Positions 1-7,927 of a stretch of 21,973 nucleotides of DNA are shown piece after piece. Both the position numbers and the translations under genes were made by a program. The DNA is taken from NCBI GenBank assembly GCA_002390225.1, contig DGOW01000019.1:50449-72421 (forward strand). The letters run 5' to 3'. The first letter of the stretch is position 1, and the number at the start of each line of letters is the position of its first letter. The notes beneath the pieces were generated by a model. It had not been told where the DNA came from. It saw only the letters and a list, made by a program, of their open reading frames with translations, and ran no database searches. This DNA is from Gemmatimonadales bacterium UBA4456. GTDB lineage: Bacteria > Gemmatimonadota > Gemmatimonadetes > Longimicrobiales > Gaopeijiaceae.

Positions 1-600
1 TGGTTCATGGAGTACACGTTCAGCCAGCTGGACGTGGACACGCGCGGGGCTACGCCATTCTGGCGGGCTGCGTACGCGCTCGATCTACCGGCCATGCGGA
101 TGCTGATCGACGCCGGTGCGGACCCGGCCGTACCGACCATGAAGGCACCGTCACGACGGTTCGCGTTCGCTCCTCCGGGTGCTGCGACTGACCCGTCGGG
201 CCTTCAGCCTGTTCCTGTTGGCGGTCCGGACGTGTATCCGGTCCATGCGGCTACCGGTCATGCCTACGGGACTGGCTTCGCTGGGGTGTCCCATCGACAT
301 GCACCGGGCGCCTGGCTCCCGGCGGTTCAATACCTTGTCGAAGAGTTGGGTGCGGACGTCAATGCGCGTGATGCGAATGGATTCTCACCGCTTCACTGGG
401 CCGCGTCACGTGGCGACAACGAGGTCATCGTGTACCTGGTGGACCACGGTGCAGACGCGACAGTCCTGAGTCGGCGTGGGCACACGACGGCTGACATGGC
501 GAACGGGCCTGTGCAGCGTATCTCGCCGTTCCCGGAGACGATCGAATTGCTCGAGAGCCTTGGTTCGGAGAACAACAACAACTGTGTGAGCTGCGAGTAG
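1..600 (+). CDS. Ankyrin-repeat protein, C-terminal part (5' end outside window)
   Basis: The frame is open from the first base (Trp-Phe precede the Met at position 7), so this is the 3' end of a longer gene, not a gene starting at 7. The protein part shows three ankyrin-type units: one around GATPFWRAA...LIDAGADP, one ending in VEELGADVNARD, and the clearest, NGFSPLHWAASRGDNEVI followed by YLVDHGADA. Between the first two lies a Pro/Gly-rich insert without repeat character. Ankyrin repeats bind other proteins; the partner cannot be read here. The last residues are NNNNCVSCE, a polar stretch with a Cys-x-x-Cys at the very C-terminus, which could bind a metal or form a disulfide. The gene meets the next one tail to tail with only 3 bases between the stop codons. 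Identity as an ankyrin protein is secure; its role is unknown. Confidence 0.85.
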   Translation, partial: WFMEYTFSQLDVDTRGATPFWRAAYALDLPAMRMLIDAGADPAVPTMKAPSRRFAFAPPGAATDPSGLQPVPVGGPDVYPVHAATGHAYGTGFAGVSHRHAPGAWLPAVQYLVEELGADVNARDANGFSPLHWAASRGDNEVIVYLVDHGADATVLSRRGHTTADMANGPVQRISPFPETIELLESLGSENNNNCVSCE

Positions 601-603
601 GGC

Positions 604-1491
604 CTACATCCCGCGCCGTCGCCTGAAGCGAATCGAGTCCGGCTGATGGCCCAGCGAATCGAGCCCTAAGGAGTCGATGAGGTCGTCCGGGCGCACGGTC
701 GACATCTCGATCCCGCTCACGCGATAGACCAGCGAGAGATGATACACGGCCTGAGCCAGGCCGACTTCGCTCTCGGTCTGCCCGATTCGGCCGTCCCGGT
801 CTCCGTCTTCACCGTACATCATGACACGGACGGTCTCAGCCAGCTGGTCTACGAGCCTTAAGGCCGACCTCACGTCCTGCGTCGCCAGGACCTGGAGCGC
901 GAGGGCCACGGCGTCGTCAGCACGGGCCTGTGCAGCCTGAGCGGCTCGTGTGACGAACGGGCCGTGGAAGGCCAGTGCGGGTGCCACACTGCCCGTCACC
1001 GCGGTCATCGCCAACTCGGTGTGCATTCCGACCGCCTCAGAGGCACGCCGGAAGCCGAAGCCCATCCCGGCGCCCGAGGGCACCTCGACGGGGTCGATGG
1101 CGTGGAGGACGTTCTGCATCGCGCGATGCATGCGAGCAAGATCCAGCGTATCGACTCCTGCAAGCCGCACCCAGGCTGCCGCGATCTCACCCTCGATCAT
1201 CGCTGTCTTGAGGAGGCTCATTCCGAGAGGGGTGTCCGTGAAGCCTTCGGTGACGTGCCCGAGGTGAATGCGCACCTCCGGCGGCATGGCCGAGGCCGCC
1301 CGGTCGACGTCAGTGCCGGGAGAATCGAGCCCGAGCGTACCCATGTCGAACGTATCTGCGGGTAGCATCATGCTGTCTGCGGCGATCCGAACGGAGTCCG
1401 GGTCTTGAGCATGGATGTGCCCTGGTAAGGCCGCGGACACGAGCAGAACCGCGGCAGTACTGACGATAGGGGGCCTCACGAGATCAGCCAC
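604..1491 (-). CDS. Secreted protein of unknown function with conserved His residues and EF-hand loop (paralog A)
   Basis: A 295-residue protein of unknown function. It begins with a probable signal peptide (hydrophobic residues 8-22, ending near HIHAQ). The core has a HLGH motif (His76, His79), a segment with His130 followed by AIDP, and His157. A canonical 12-residue EF-hand loop lies at 229-240 (DGDRDGRIGQTE: Asp229, Asp231, Asp233, Gly234, Ile236, Glu240), and His251 follows. The C-terminus is basic (RFRRRRGM). The start is GTG at 1491, preceded by GAAGGA four bases away; the first 8 bases overlap the end of the upstream gene, so the two are probably translationally coupled. It is homologous to that neighbour along most of its length but has an acidic insert after the signal peptide (about 30-70). 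I infer a calcium- or metal-binding periplasmic protein. I do not recognise a named family. Confidence 0.75.
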   Translation of the reverse strand: MADLVRPPIVSTAAVLLVSAALPGHIHAQDPDSVRIAADSMMLPADTFDMGTLGLDSPGTDVDRAASAMPPEVRIHLGHVTEGFTDTPLGMSLLKTAMIEGEIAAAWVRLAGVDTLDLARMHRAMQNVLHAIDPVEVPSGAGMGFGFRRASEAVGMHTELAMTAVTGSVAPALAFHGPFVTRAAQAAQARADDAVALALQVLATQDVRSALRLVDQLAETVRVMMYGEDGDRDGRIGQTESEVGLAQAVYHLSLVYRVSGIEMSTVRPDDLIDSLGLDSLGHQPDSIRFRRRRGM

Positions 1492-2146
1492 CGATTCCTT
1501 CGGCCTGCTTGATCAGGCCCATGTGACGGGTCGCCTGGGCGAGCCCGCCCTCACCTTCTTGCCAGCCGATACGTCCGTTTCCATCCGTATCCGTGCCGTT
1601 CAGGATCGCGTCGGTCAGTGCCGTAAGCTCTGCGAGAATCTCTGCGGCGTCCTCAGCACGTTCCGCGGCCCGGATTGCTTCAGCCCGCTCGATCGCCTGT
1701 TCTGCGTGAGTCATGGCGCTGCGCGCGGCGGTTGCGACATGCGTGGCGTGTGTCTTCACGGCATCGGAGGCTCCTTCCGAGGCGGCTGCGAAACCCGTGT
1801 GCCGTGCGGCTCTGTCAGCCGCCGGGATCATGCCGTACCCAAGACCCGGCCCATCCTCGGCCCTGGAGGGGTCCAGGGCGTGGATTACATGGGCCATATG
1901 GCGCTGTATGCCTTCGAGGCTGGACAGATCACGGCTGGCCAGGGTCGCATGCTGATGGGCGACCTCTGCCTCAGCCAAGGCTGTCGGCAGAAGCCCCATT
2001 CCGTCGGGTGTCCCGCGAAACGCGTCTGTGGCATGGCCGATGTGGATGTGAACGGGGTTCTGAGCCGATGCCGTAGAGACGAAGCTGATCAGGGCGATGG
2101 CCGCCATGCACGCGCCGCGACAAGCCCGATGTGGTTTGCGGTCCAT
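1484..2146 (-). CDS. Secreted protein of unknown function with conserved His residues and EF-hand loop (paralog B)
   Basis: A 220-residue protein, first gene of a two-gene unit with its paralog. It has a clear signal peptide (MDRKPHRACRG, then hydrophobic to STASAQ). HIHIGH (33-38) matches the HLGH of the neighbour. RHMAHVIHALDP (82-93), a Gly-rich GPGLGYG and His116 follow, all alignable with paralog A. Residues 120-175 are Ala/Glu-rich and look like a long helix. A canonical EF-hand loop is at 186-197 (DTDGNGRIGWQE), followed by GLAQATRHMG, which matches GLAQAVYHLS in paralog A. Histidines conserved in both are 35, 38, 89, 116 and 208 here. The start ATG has AGGAG six to seven bases upstream. 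A possible promoter lies at 2176-2205. Histidines plus an EF-hand suggest metal binding in the periplasm; the exact role is unknown. Confidence 0.78.
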   Translation of the reverse strand: MDRKPHRACRGACMAAIALISFVSTASAQNPVHIHIGHATDAFRGTPDGMGLLPTALAEAEVAHQHATLASRDLSSLEGIQRHMAHVIHALDPSRAEDGPGLGYGMIPAADRAARHTGFAAASEGASDAVKTHATHVATAARSAMTHAEQAIERAEAIRAAERAEDAAEILAELTALTDAILNGTDTDGNGRIGWQEGEGGLAQATRHMGLIKQAEGIGG

Positions 2147-2175
2147 GGAATTCTCCTAGTGGGGCGAAGGCCAGC

Positions 2176-2205
2176 GAAATATCGGTAACCGTGGGTGTGG
2201 AGCAA
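2176..2205 (-). promoter_or_regulatory. Candidate promoter for the EF-hand/His paralog pair
   Basis: On the minus strand TTGCTC (2205-2200) is followed after 18 bases by TATTTC (2181-2176), about 30 bases before the ATG of paralog B. It lies beyond the terminator of the susCD unit, so the pair would need its own promoter. The match is partial and the call rests on position as much as on sequence. Confidence 0.35.
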
Positions 2206-2281
2206 CTGCGAAGGTCTACTCGACCTGGGGCCAGGCAGTGATGGCCATGGTCGAGACTGGCATTCTCCTGGGTATAAAGAA

Positions 2282-2312
2282 GCCGGGGCCGGCGCATAGC
2301 GCCGACCCCGGC
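2282..2312 (-). terminator. Intrinsic terminator of the susC-susD unit
   Basis: A 14-base-pair inverted repeat, GCCGGGG-C-CGGCGC / GCGCCG-A-CCCCGGC, has a single C/A mismatch and a three-base ATA loop. On the minus strand the hairpin is followed by TTCTTTATA, a T-rich tail. It sits 36 bases after the susD stop codon. This is the best terminator in the window and separates susCD from the EF-hand pair downstream. Confidence 0.78.
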
Positions 2313-2347
2313 GGGTCCTTCATGCTCTCGTCAGAGAGCGTTGTTCA

Positions 2348-3676
2348 TCAGCTTTCGCTGATCGTGATCACATCCGAAGCCGTGATGTTCGGGTTTGTGT
2401 CCACCTCTCCCTCGGGGATTGGGAAGCACAGATCACGGGTGATCAGGTGAGACCCGCTTCCCTCATCACCACTTACCTGCTCAAGCGGCTGCAGGTCACC
2501 AGGCGTGCTGGACTGGTGCCAGCGACGCATTGCCGGGAGGCGACGGCCCTCAAGCCACATCTCAATCGCATGCTCACGCTTGAGCAGCGTCATGGCTTCC
2601 GCCTGGGTTCCCGGTACTGCTTCTGTGGTCACACCGGCCGCAGTGCGCAGCATGTTGATGATGGCCATACCCGCGGCGATGTCGCTGTTGTTCATGATCT
2701 CGTTCTCGGCGAGGATCAACTGCATCTCCTCATAGCTCGAGAGCTCGATCGGCGAATCGTCGTTGGTGTACTTCGTCTGCGGGTTCCAAGGAATCACGCC
2801 GCAGCATGCCGACGCGGCATCGCCGTTCTCACCTGAAATACGCCAAGAGACGCGTGGATCGGCGTCCGCAACACCACCCGTCTCCGGGTTGTACTGCTCG
2901 ATCCAGGTGTAGAGCTGTGAGTGAGCCTTGTACGGTGTTGCCTTCGCGGCGACAAAGATACGATTCGACTGCGTGTCGTCACCGATGTCAAAGTACTCGG
3001 CATCGTAGCTGAAGCCCGCAGGGACGCTCGATGCGTCCGCTACTGCGGCAGCCCAGTTACCCGCCATCAAATGGGCACTGGCACGACCGGCGACGGCCGC
3101 GGTAGCGACGTCTCCGGAGCCGAGTGCTGCTGCCTGATCGAAGTACGAGATCGCGTTGGTCAGATGGCTGCTCGAGTTCCCCTCGGCAGCACCACCATCG
3201 TACACGGCTTGGCACATCTGCTCACCGAGCAGACGGCTGGTGTATCCCGCGTACAGGAACGCCCTCGCCAGGACACCCTGGTCCTGATCCGCCGGCTCGT
3301 ACGACTGAATTCGGGAGATGGTCTCGTCCGCAAGGAAGCGAGCCCGATGTGCGGTCGACCACTGAGTGCCAACCTGGTCCCAAAGTAGTTCGCCGCGCTG
3401 TTGCTCCGGCGTGATGCCGAAGCTGCCGGTTGATCCGGAGGGGTGAACCTCACGGGCAATGGCAGCGCTGGTGTAGGCGGTCCAGTTCAGTGCTTCACTG
3501 AGCGCGCGACCGGCACCGTTCGCCAGCGCAGCCTGCGCATTGGGGTCGTCAAGGAATCGAGCGTCGATTGGGCCCGGGTTGATGACTTCCGTGTCACAAG
3601 ACGCGGCCGCCACCAGAAGCCCCAGCGACATGAATCGGGTGAGCTGCTTCACACCCTTCAAGTTGATTCGAGTCAT
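2348..3676 (-). CDS. SusD/RagB-like nutrient-binding outer-membrane lipoprotein
   Basis: A 442-residue SusD-type lipoprotein, the surface lid that captures ligand for the TonB-dependent SusC channel encoded just upstream. The signal peptide ends in a lipobox (LVAAASC, Cys27). The helical middle part has the tetratricopeptide-like character of the family (ARAFLYAGYTSRLLGEQMC and following). The C-terminal region shows the usual SusD ending: EHAIEMWLEGRRLPAMRRW, then RDLCFPIPEGEVDTNPNI. The length is at the short end of the family. The start is fixed by AGGAG eight bases before the ATG; this Shine-Dalgarno overlaps the susC stop codon and the gap between the genes is 11 bases, so the two are co-translated. 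The substrate cannot be told from the sequence, and no glycosidase or peptidase gene is directly linked. Confidence 0.92.
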   Translation of the reverse strand: MTRINLKGVKQLTRFMSLGLLVAAASCDTEVINPGPIDARFLDDPNAQAALANGAGRALSEALNWTAYTSAAIAREVHPSGSTGSFGITPEQQRGELLWDQVGTQWSTAHRARFLADETISRIQSYEPADQDQGVLARAFLYAGYTSRLLGEQMCQAVYDGGAAEGNSSSHLTNAISYFDQAAALGSGDVATAAVAGRASAHLMAGNWAAAVADASSVPAGFSYDAEYFDIGDDTQSNRIFVAAKATPYKAHSQLYTWIEQYNPETGGVADADPRVSWRISGENGDAASACCGVIPWNPQTKYTNDDSPIELSSYEEMQLILAENEIMNNSDIAAGMAIINMLRTAAGVTTEAVPGTQAEAMTLLKREHAIEMWLEGRRLPAMRRWHQSSTPGDLQPLEQVSGDEGSGSHLITRDLCFPIPEGEVDTNPNITASDVITISES

Positions 3677-3687
3677 TGTTTTAGCTC

Positions 3688-6624
3688 CTAGAATACGACG
3701 CGAAGCGCGACGGTATAGGTCGCAGGCGCCGGGATGTGTTCACTGATCGATGTGACCAGGAAGGCTCCCGAGCTAGCACCGTTACGGCTGATCGGGTTGT
3801 TGTCGTTGTTTCCACCCATCTCTGGGTCGAAGTGGGTCCACTCGCTGTTCGTCCAGCGGAACATGTTCCGGCCGGAGAACGTGAGCGTGGCGCCTGACGC
3901 GCCGGGGACCAATGACTCCGGAAGAGGAGCCTGCAGCGTGATGTCGCGGATCTTGAAGAAGTCCGCTTTCTCGGTCCAGTGATCTGGATCACTCAGACCA
4001 GGATCACATTTCGCGCGCTGAAGCGCGGTAAGGTTGGCCCGACCCGGGGATGTGCTACGGAGCGGTGCCGCACCTGCGATGTTGTAAACCTCATTGCAGC
4101 CTGCCCATACGACCGAGCGACGCACAGCATTGTGAGCGACGCCGGCGCGCACGAAATGGCCACCCTGATACTCACCGCGGGCGCTAAGGCGCAGCCCACC
4201 TGGGAGCGTCAAGGAGGTGTTCAGGGCAAAAATGTCTGTCGGTGAGTTCGGGCCGATGACGCAGTCGTCTTGGATGACCGGCTCTGCGATCGCATCGGGG
4301 TTTGTCACGCACTCGCCATACATGACCGGGGCCGGCTGGCCATCAATAATCCAGCCACCGCCTGTCGAGAACTCAGGAACATCTTCCGGAAGACCGACTG
4401 TGGAGTTGTTGGAAGAGTACGAGCCTCCAAGATCCCATGCCCAAACGTCGCCCTCAAAGACGACCGTGTTGAGCGTGAGCTCCATACCCTTGTTGCCAAT
4501 CTCGCCAACGTTCTCCAACTGCGAGGAGCCGAAGCCGATCGAAGCCGCCTGGCGCACTGCGAACAGCGCGTCCGTCGTCTTCTGGTCGTAGTAGGTGAAG
4601 TCCACCTGCACACGATCGGAGAAGAAGCTTCCGTCGAACCCGAATTCGAGCTCAGCGGTCCGTTCCGGACCGAGGTCCGGGTTACCGAGAACGCCGGGGT
4701 AGAAGGCAGGCGAGTTGCCCCAGCCTACACCCTGATACGTCTGCACAGCGTCGAACGCACCGGGGGCACGACCTGACTGACCCCACGCTGCGCGCAGCTT
4801 CAGCTGACCCTTGTCACCCCAGAAATCCTCATCGGACACTACCCAGGCAGCGGAGAGCTTTGGGTAGAACTGGAGGCCGAAGTCGCTACCGAAGGCTGAG
4901 TTCCCGTCGACGCGGAACCCGGCGGTAAGGAAGTACTTGTTGCTCAGGTCTAGCACGTTTTGCACGAAGAAGCCGGCATTGACCACACGCTGGCGCTGCT
5001 CGAAGCCGAGTCGCGTACCACCGGTGGAGACGGTCGGGTCACCAGGGCCGGGGAAATCTTCGGCGTAGGCGGTCGTGCGCTGAATCTCTTCCGTGATGGA
5101 CTGACCACCGAACGAAAGCGAGGAGTTAATGCTTTCGCCGAGACCGAAGCTGAGTGTGCCGACGTAATCCAACGTCAGCGTCTCGAACTCGGAGCGTCCG
5201 TCGGACAGGATGCCATCCTGCGCCCGGACGAACCCGAATGGACGCAGGTTCCTGTTGTTCTGCTGGGCGAGGTCGTACCCGATGTTGAGCCGGTTCGTGA
5301 AATTCGCGAACGGAGTATACGTCGCGGTACCACCGGTGATCAGCTGATCGATCTGAGTCGAAATCGTCTGACCGAGTAGCTTGTCGAGATTCGATTTTTC
5401 CTCGTTACCAAAGTAGTTCGCGGTGCGACGGAAGACGTTGAGTGTCAGGCCGTGCGCGTTATTCCCGGCTGCGGTGTTCGTGAACGCGTCATTCATGAAC
5501 GACGTGTTCCACTGCAGCTGGAGGTTCTCCGCCGGGGAGAACGTGAAGTTTCCACGAATCGTCGCTTTTTGCTCAGCATCGTTCGGGAGCACGCCTTCGT
5601 CGTCCTCCATCGAGCCAGAGACGAAGTACTGGAGGTCATCGCCACCACCAGAAACGGACAGCGAGTAGCGCTGCTGCCAGGCGCTGCGGAGCCATGGGTC
5701 GATGAACATGTACTCCGGCGTGCCGCCGGCTGCACTCACGTCATCACGGACCGCGTTGTCGATCCCGAACGGATTCATCTGCGAAACACCCTGCTCAATC
5801 GAGGCTACCCACTGAGGGGCGCCGGTGTGACCGCGCTTCGTGAAGATCTGAATCACGCCGGCCGCAGCCTCCGTACCATACAGCGTTGTTGCCGCAGCAC
5901 CCTTAATGACCTCGATCCGATCGATATCGGCTGGGTTGATGCTGTTCAGCGGACTCGCGACGTCGTTACCCGAGCGACCCGGATACCCCGTCGGTGGTAC
6001 GTTCTTGTCGAAGGATGTCGAGCGAATCCGGATACCGTCGACATAGATCAGTGGCTGGTTGCTTTGTGCCACTGAGACGTTTCCGCGGAGTCGGATTCGC
6101 GCTCCGGAACCTGCGTTACCGGAAGCGTTGAAGACCGTCATTCCGGCAACTCGGCCCTGAAGAAGGGCGTCGACGTTTGCCGGGGGCTCCGCGATGTCCG
6201 CCACGGAGACCGAGGCGATCGTATTACCGATCTCGCGACGACGGGCGGCACCGGCCGTACCCGTCACAACGAGCTCATCGAGGCCGAGAGCCTCACCCTC
6301 GAGCAGGAAGTCCTGCGCGACGGTTCCGCCGGCTGACACGCTGACTTGAATGTCCTGCGTCGCGTAACCGAGACGCTCTGCGCGCAGCGTGTAGCTGCCC
6401 GCGGGGACATTCAGAATGAGGAACCGGCCTGACGCGTTGGTCAGCGTTCCGAGTCCGGTGTCTACCAGATAAACCTGAACGGACTGGATGCCCGCGCCGT
6501 TGGAGGCGTCCGTAATCGCGCCCGTGACCGTACCGGTCTGGGCCGCGACGGGGGTCGCCACCAGAACAGAGGCCACCGTCATTACGGCGGCCAATCTGCC
6601 CATGGCTGTAACGAACCTATTCAT
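3688..6624 (-). CDS. SusC/RagA-like TonB-dependent outer-membrane transporter
   Basis: About 978 residues from the ATG at 6624. That start is chosen because a signal peptide follows at once (MNRFVTAMGR then hydrophobic, ending VAAQ) and AAAAGG lies eight bases upstream; the frame stays open to 6783 but those codons are not signal-like. Order of domains: signal peptide (1-28), CarboxypepD_reg-like beta domain (about 30-112), TonB-box-like LDELVVTG (115-122), plug (about 130-265) with LIYVDGIRI, DIDRIEVIKGAAATTLYG and AAAGVIQIFTKRG, then a long beta-barrel ending in YTVALRVVF with the terminal Phe typical of outer-membrane barrels. There is no N-terminal STN signalling domain, so it probably does not take part in anti-sigma signalling. 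It works with the SusD lipoprotein encoded immediately downstream. Energy would come from TonB-ExbBD, not encoded here. Confidence 0.95.
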   Translation of the reverse strand: MNRFVTAMGRLAAVMTVASVLVATPVAAQTGTVTGAITDASNGAGIQSVQVYLVDTGLGTLTNASGRFLILNVPAGSYTLRAERLGYATQDIQVSVSAGGTVAQDFLLEGEALGLDELVVTGTAGAARRREIGNTIASVSVADIAEPPANVDALLQGRVAGMTVFNASGNAGSGARIRLRGNVSVAQSNQPLIYVDGIRIRSTSFDKNVPPTGYPGRSGNDVASPLNSINPADIDRIEVIKGAAATTLYGTEAAAGVIQIFTKRGHTGAPQWVASIEQGVSQMNPFGIDNAVRDDVSAAGGTPEYMFIDPWLRSAWQQRYSLSVSGGGDDLQYFVSGSMEDDEGVLPNDAEQKATIRGNFTFSPAENLQLQWNTSFMNDAFTNTAAGNNAHGLTLNVFRRTANYFGNEEKSNLDKLLGQTISTQIDQLITGGTATYTPFANFTNRLNIGYDLAQQNNRNLRPFGFVRAQDGILSDGRSEFETLTLDYVGTLSFGLGESINSSLSFGGQSITEEIQRTTAYAEDFPGPGDPTVSTGGTRLGFEQRQRVVNAGFFVQNVLDLSNKYFLTAGFRVDGNSAFGSDFGLQFYPKLSAAWVVSDEDFWGDKGQLKLRAAWGQSGRAPGAFDAVQTYQGVGWGNSPAFYPGVLGNPDLGPERTAELEFGFDGSFFSDRVQVDFTYYDQKTTDALFAVRQAASIGFGSSQLENVGEIGNKGMELTLNTVVFEGDVWAWDLGGSYSSNNSTVGLPEDVPEFSTGGGWIIDGQPAPVMYGECVTNPDAIAEPVIQDDCVIGPNSPTDIFALNTSLTLPGGLRLSARGEYQGGHFVRAGVAHNAVRRSVVWAGCNEVYNIAGAAPLRSTSPGRANLTALQRAKCDPGLSDPDHWTEKADFFKIRDITLQAPLPESLVPGASGATLTFSGRNMFRWTNSEWTHFDPEMGGNNDNNPISRNGASSGAFLVTSISEHIPAPATYTVALRVVF

Positions 6625-6668
6625 TCCTTCTACCTTTTTTGGGGACTGAGAGATGCTCACTGTCGCGC

Positions 6669-6688
6669 GTTCGACTCTCCAATCGAAC
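6669..6688 (-). other. Small hairpin in the susC leader
   Basis: GTTCGA and TCGAAC form a perfect 6-base-pair stem around an 8-base loop, about 45 bases upstream of the susC ATG. The 155-base space between the PKD lipoprotein gene and susC otherwise holds no gene. On the minus strand the stem resembles a T-psi-C arm (GGTTCGATT), but no other tRNA arms are present. It could tune susC translation or be chance. Confidence 0.25.
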
Positions 6689-6779
6689 CACTGAAGCGAA
6701 CGAGGGGAGGCGGAATTGTCTACCTCCGTTGAAATCAAAAAAGTTCCCGACCGGTGTAAGCAAGATCCGAGGAGTTCGA

Positions 6780-7145
6780 TCACGGGTTGATTGTAACCGA
6801 GAGTTCGGCTGAAGCGGACCCTTGGAGCTGGTCGATGACAGTGGCTTGGATGATGTATGTGCCCGCCGAATCGTAGAGGTGCGACTCGCTCCCTCCCGCG
6901 CTTTGTGCGCCGAGAAAGGAGACGGAATCGGTCCGGCTGTCACCCCATTGGATCTCCATTCCCACTAGGCTCTGGCCGATAATGGTGTAGGTCAAAGTGA
7001 GGCTGTCAGACGCTCTCACGGGAGCATTCGACCCAATGGAAACGTCGAGTGGACCGCCGAGCGTGATCTCGCTCGAAGAGCAGGCTGCGCCGACCGCAAC
7101 CAGCACGCTCAGCATCACGACCCGACGAATCAGGTTAACTGGCAT
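6780..7145 (-). CDS. Small PKD-like lipoprotein upstream of susC
   Basis: A 121-residue protein starting at the ATG at 7145; a GTG at 7154 in the same frame is a less likely start. The signal peptide (MPVNLIRRVVMLSVLVAVGA) leads to Cys22 in a lipobox-like GAAC, so it is probably a lipoprotein. The remainder looks like one immunoglobulin-like beta domain of PKD type, with the hallmark ending YDSAGTYIIQATVIDQLQG and a closing strand AELSVTI. Such domains are used for protein or glycan contacts. It lies on the same strand 155 bases before susC, so it may be an accessory surface protein of that uptake system. The GGA five bases before the ATG is only a weak ribosome-binding site. Confidence 0.75.
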   Translation of the reverse strand: MPVNLIRRVVMLSVLVAVGAACSSSEITLGGPLDVSIGSNAPVRASDSLTLTYTIIGQSLVGMEIQWGDSRTDSVSFLGAQSAGGSESHLYDSAGTYIIQATVIDQLQGSASAELSVTINP

Positions 7146-7205
7146 TTTTTCCACATTCCCGCGCTAGAAACCCGTCCTGGGTCGCGGCGCTCATGCACCG
7201 GACCT

Positions 7206-7227
7206 CACCACCACCACCACCACCACC
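7206..7227. repeat. Trinucleotide repeat (CAC)7, GTG on the minus strand
   Basis: Seven uninterrupted CAC units plus one C, about 60 bases upstream of the PKD lipoprotein start, in a gene-free space of 155 bases. A short inverted repeat (CACCCG-CTGC-CGGGTG, 7224-7239) directly adjoins it, and TATAAC, a possible -10 element, is at 7252-7247 on the minus strand. Repeats of this kind can change length by slippage. Confidence 0.85.
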
Positions 7228-7300
7228 CGCTGCCGGGTGTGTCCCTGTTATATCGGACTGAACCCATGTACGCCGGATCCATAAGAAAATAACAGCGCCT

Positions 7301-7804
7301 TCAACGGGACCATACCCATGCGAGCAGGTTGCCCAGGCTCACGGACGGGGTGTTGACTACAGCGTCCACCGGACCACCACCACCCGGTGGCACACCGCCC
7401 CCGGTGTCTCCGCTGAGCTGGGATATGATGATCGCGATACTGGCCGTAACGGCTGCTCCGAGAGCTAAGCCGGTTCGCGCTCGGGAGCGCTGTTTACGCT
7501 CCAATTCCAGGAAGGCGGTCGTGGGTACCTCGACGCGCTGGCTCAATGTCTGGAGTCGCATGCCCCGGTAAGCTGAGGACACCGGAATGTCGATAAACAC
7601 AGACGATCTCGTGGACTCGACGTACGACCCCTCCACGATGCGGGTGTCTCCACCCAGAATGGTGCTCAGTGAGTCGGAAAATGCACCGGTGATGCGTGCC
7701 CGGATGTCTTCGCCCGGAGTCAAGTCGGCGACGGACGTCGGGTGGAACGTGTGACATCCCGCGACACACACAGTCGCGGCGATGACCAGCAGGCTTCTTC
7801 GCAT
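7301..7804 (-). CDS. Small lipoprotein of unknown function with a C-terminal membrane segment
   Basis: A 167-residue protein. The N-terminus is a lipoprotein signal peptide (MRRSLLVIAATVCVAGC, Cys17 in VAGC). Residues 20-105 alternate polar and hydrophobic residues as in a beta-rich domain: ARITGAF..., TRIVEGSYVES, SVFIDIPVSSAYRGMRLQTL. A basic stretch (ERKQRSRARTG) is followed by one hydrophobic segment (about 112-129, LALGAAVTASIAIIIS) and a Gly/Pro-rich loop (GGGVPPGGGGP). The start ATG has AAGGG seven to eight bases upstream. It heads the minus-strand block and diverges from the cytochrome/monooxygenase gene. I do not recognise the family; small lipoproteins with this layout are common in Gemmatimonadota-like genomes, but that is recollection, not a search. 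Confidence 0.7.
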   Translation of the reverse strand: MRRSLLVIAATVCVAGCHTFHPTSVADLTPGEDIRARITGAFSDSLSTILGGDTRIVEGSYVESTRSSVFIDIPVSSAYRGMRLQTLSQRVEVPTTAFLELERKQRSRARTGLALGAAVTASIAIIISQLSGDTGGGVPPGGGGPVDAVVNTPSVSLGNLLAWVWSR

Positions 7805-7863
7805 CGGTATCCCTTCAGTCGGTATCTTCTGGCGGCGGACGCGACTGATTCCGCGTTTGCCCG

Positions 7864-7869
7864 TATAAT
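7864..7869 (+). promoter_or_regulatory. Candidate -10 element for the cytochrome c/monooxygenase gene
   Basis: A perfect TATAAT lies 58 bases upstream of the ATG at 7928 in the divergent intergenic space. No convincing -35 sequence stands 16-18 bases before it, so it may need an activator or be fortuitous. The gene also has AGGAAGGA just upstream of its start. Confidence 0.38.
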
Positions 7870-7927
7870 GAACGAAGCTAGGAGAATGTGACGGGGGCGG
7901 GGAGATCCGCCTCGCTCAGGAAGGAAT

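Noticed and set aside
1415..2188. Plus-strand open frame opposite the EF-hand/His gene pair
   Set aside because: The paralogy of the two minus-strand proteins and their EF-hand loops show the coding strand; this frame is rich in Cys, Arg and Gly without pattern.
5452..6075. Open frame on the plus strand opposite susC (207 codons)
   Set aside because: Antisense to the plug and barrel of a clear TonB-dependent transporter; no ribosome-binding site and no recognisable domain.
6661..6700. Possible tRNA because of a GGTTCGATT-like arm on the minus strand
   Set aside because: Only the single hairpin is present; no acceptor stem, anticodon arm or CCA end could be matched around it.
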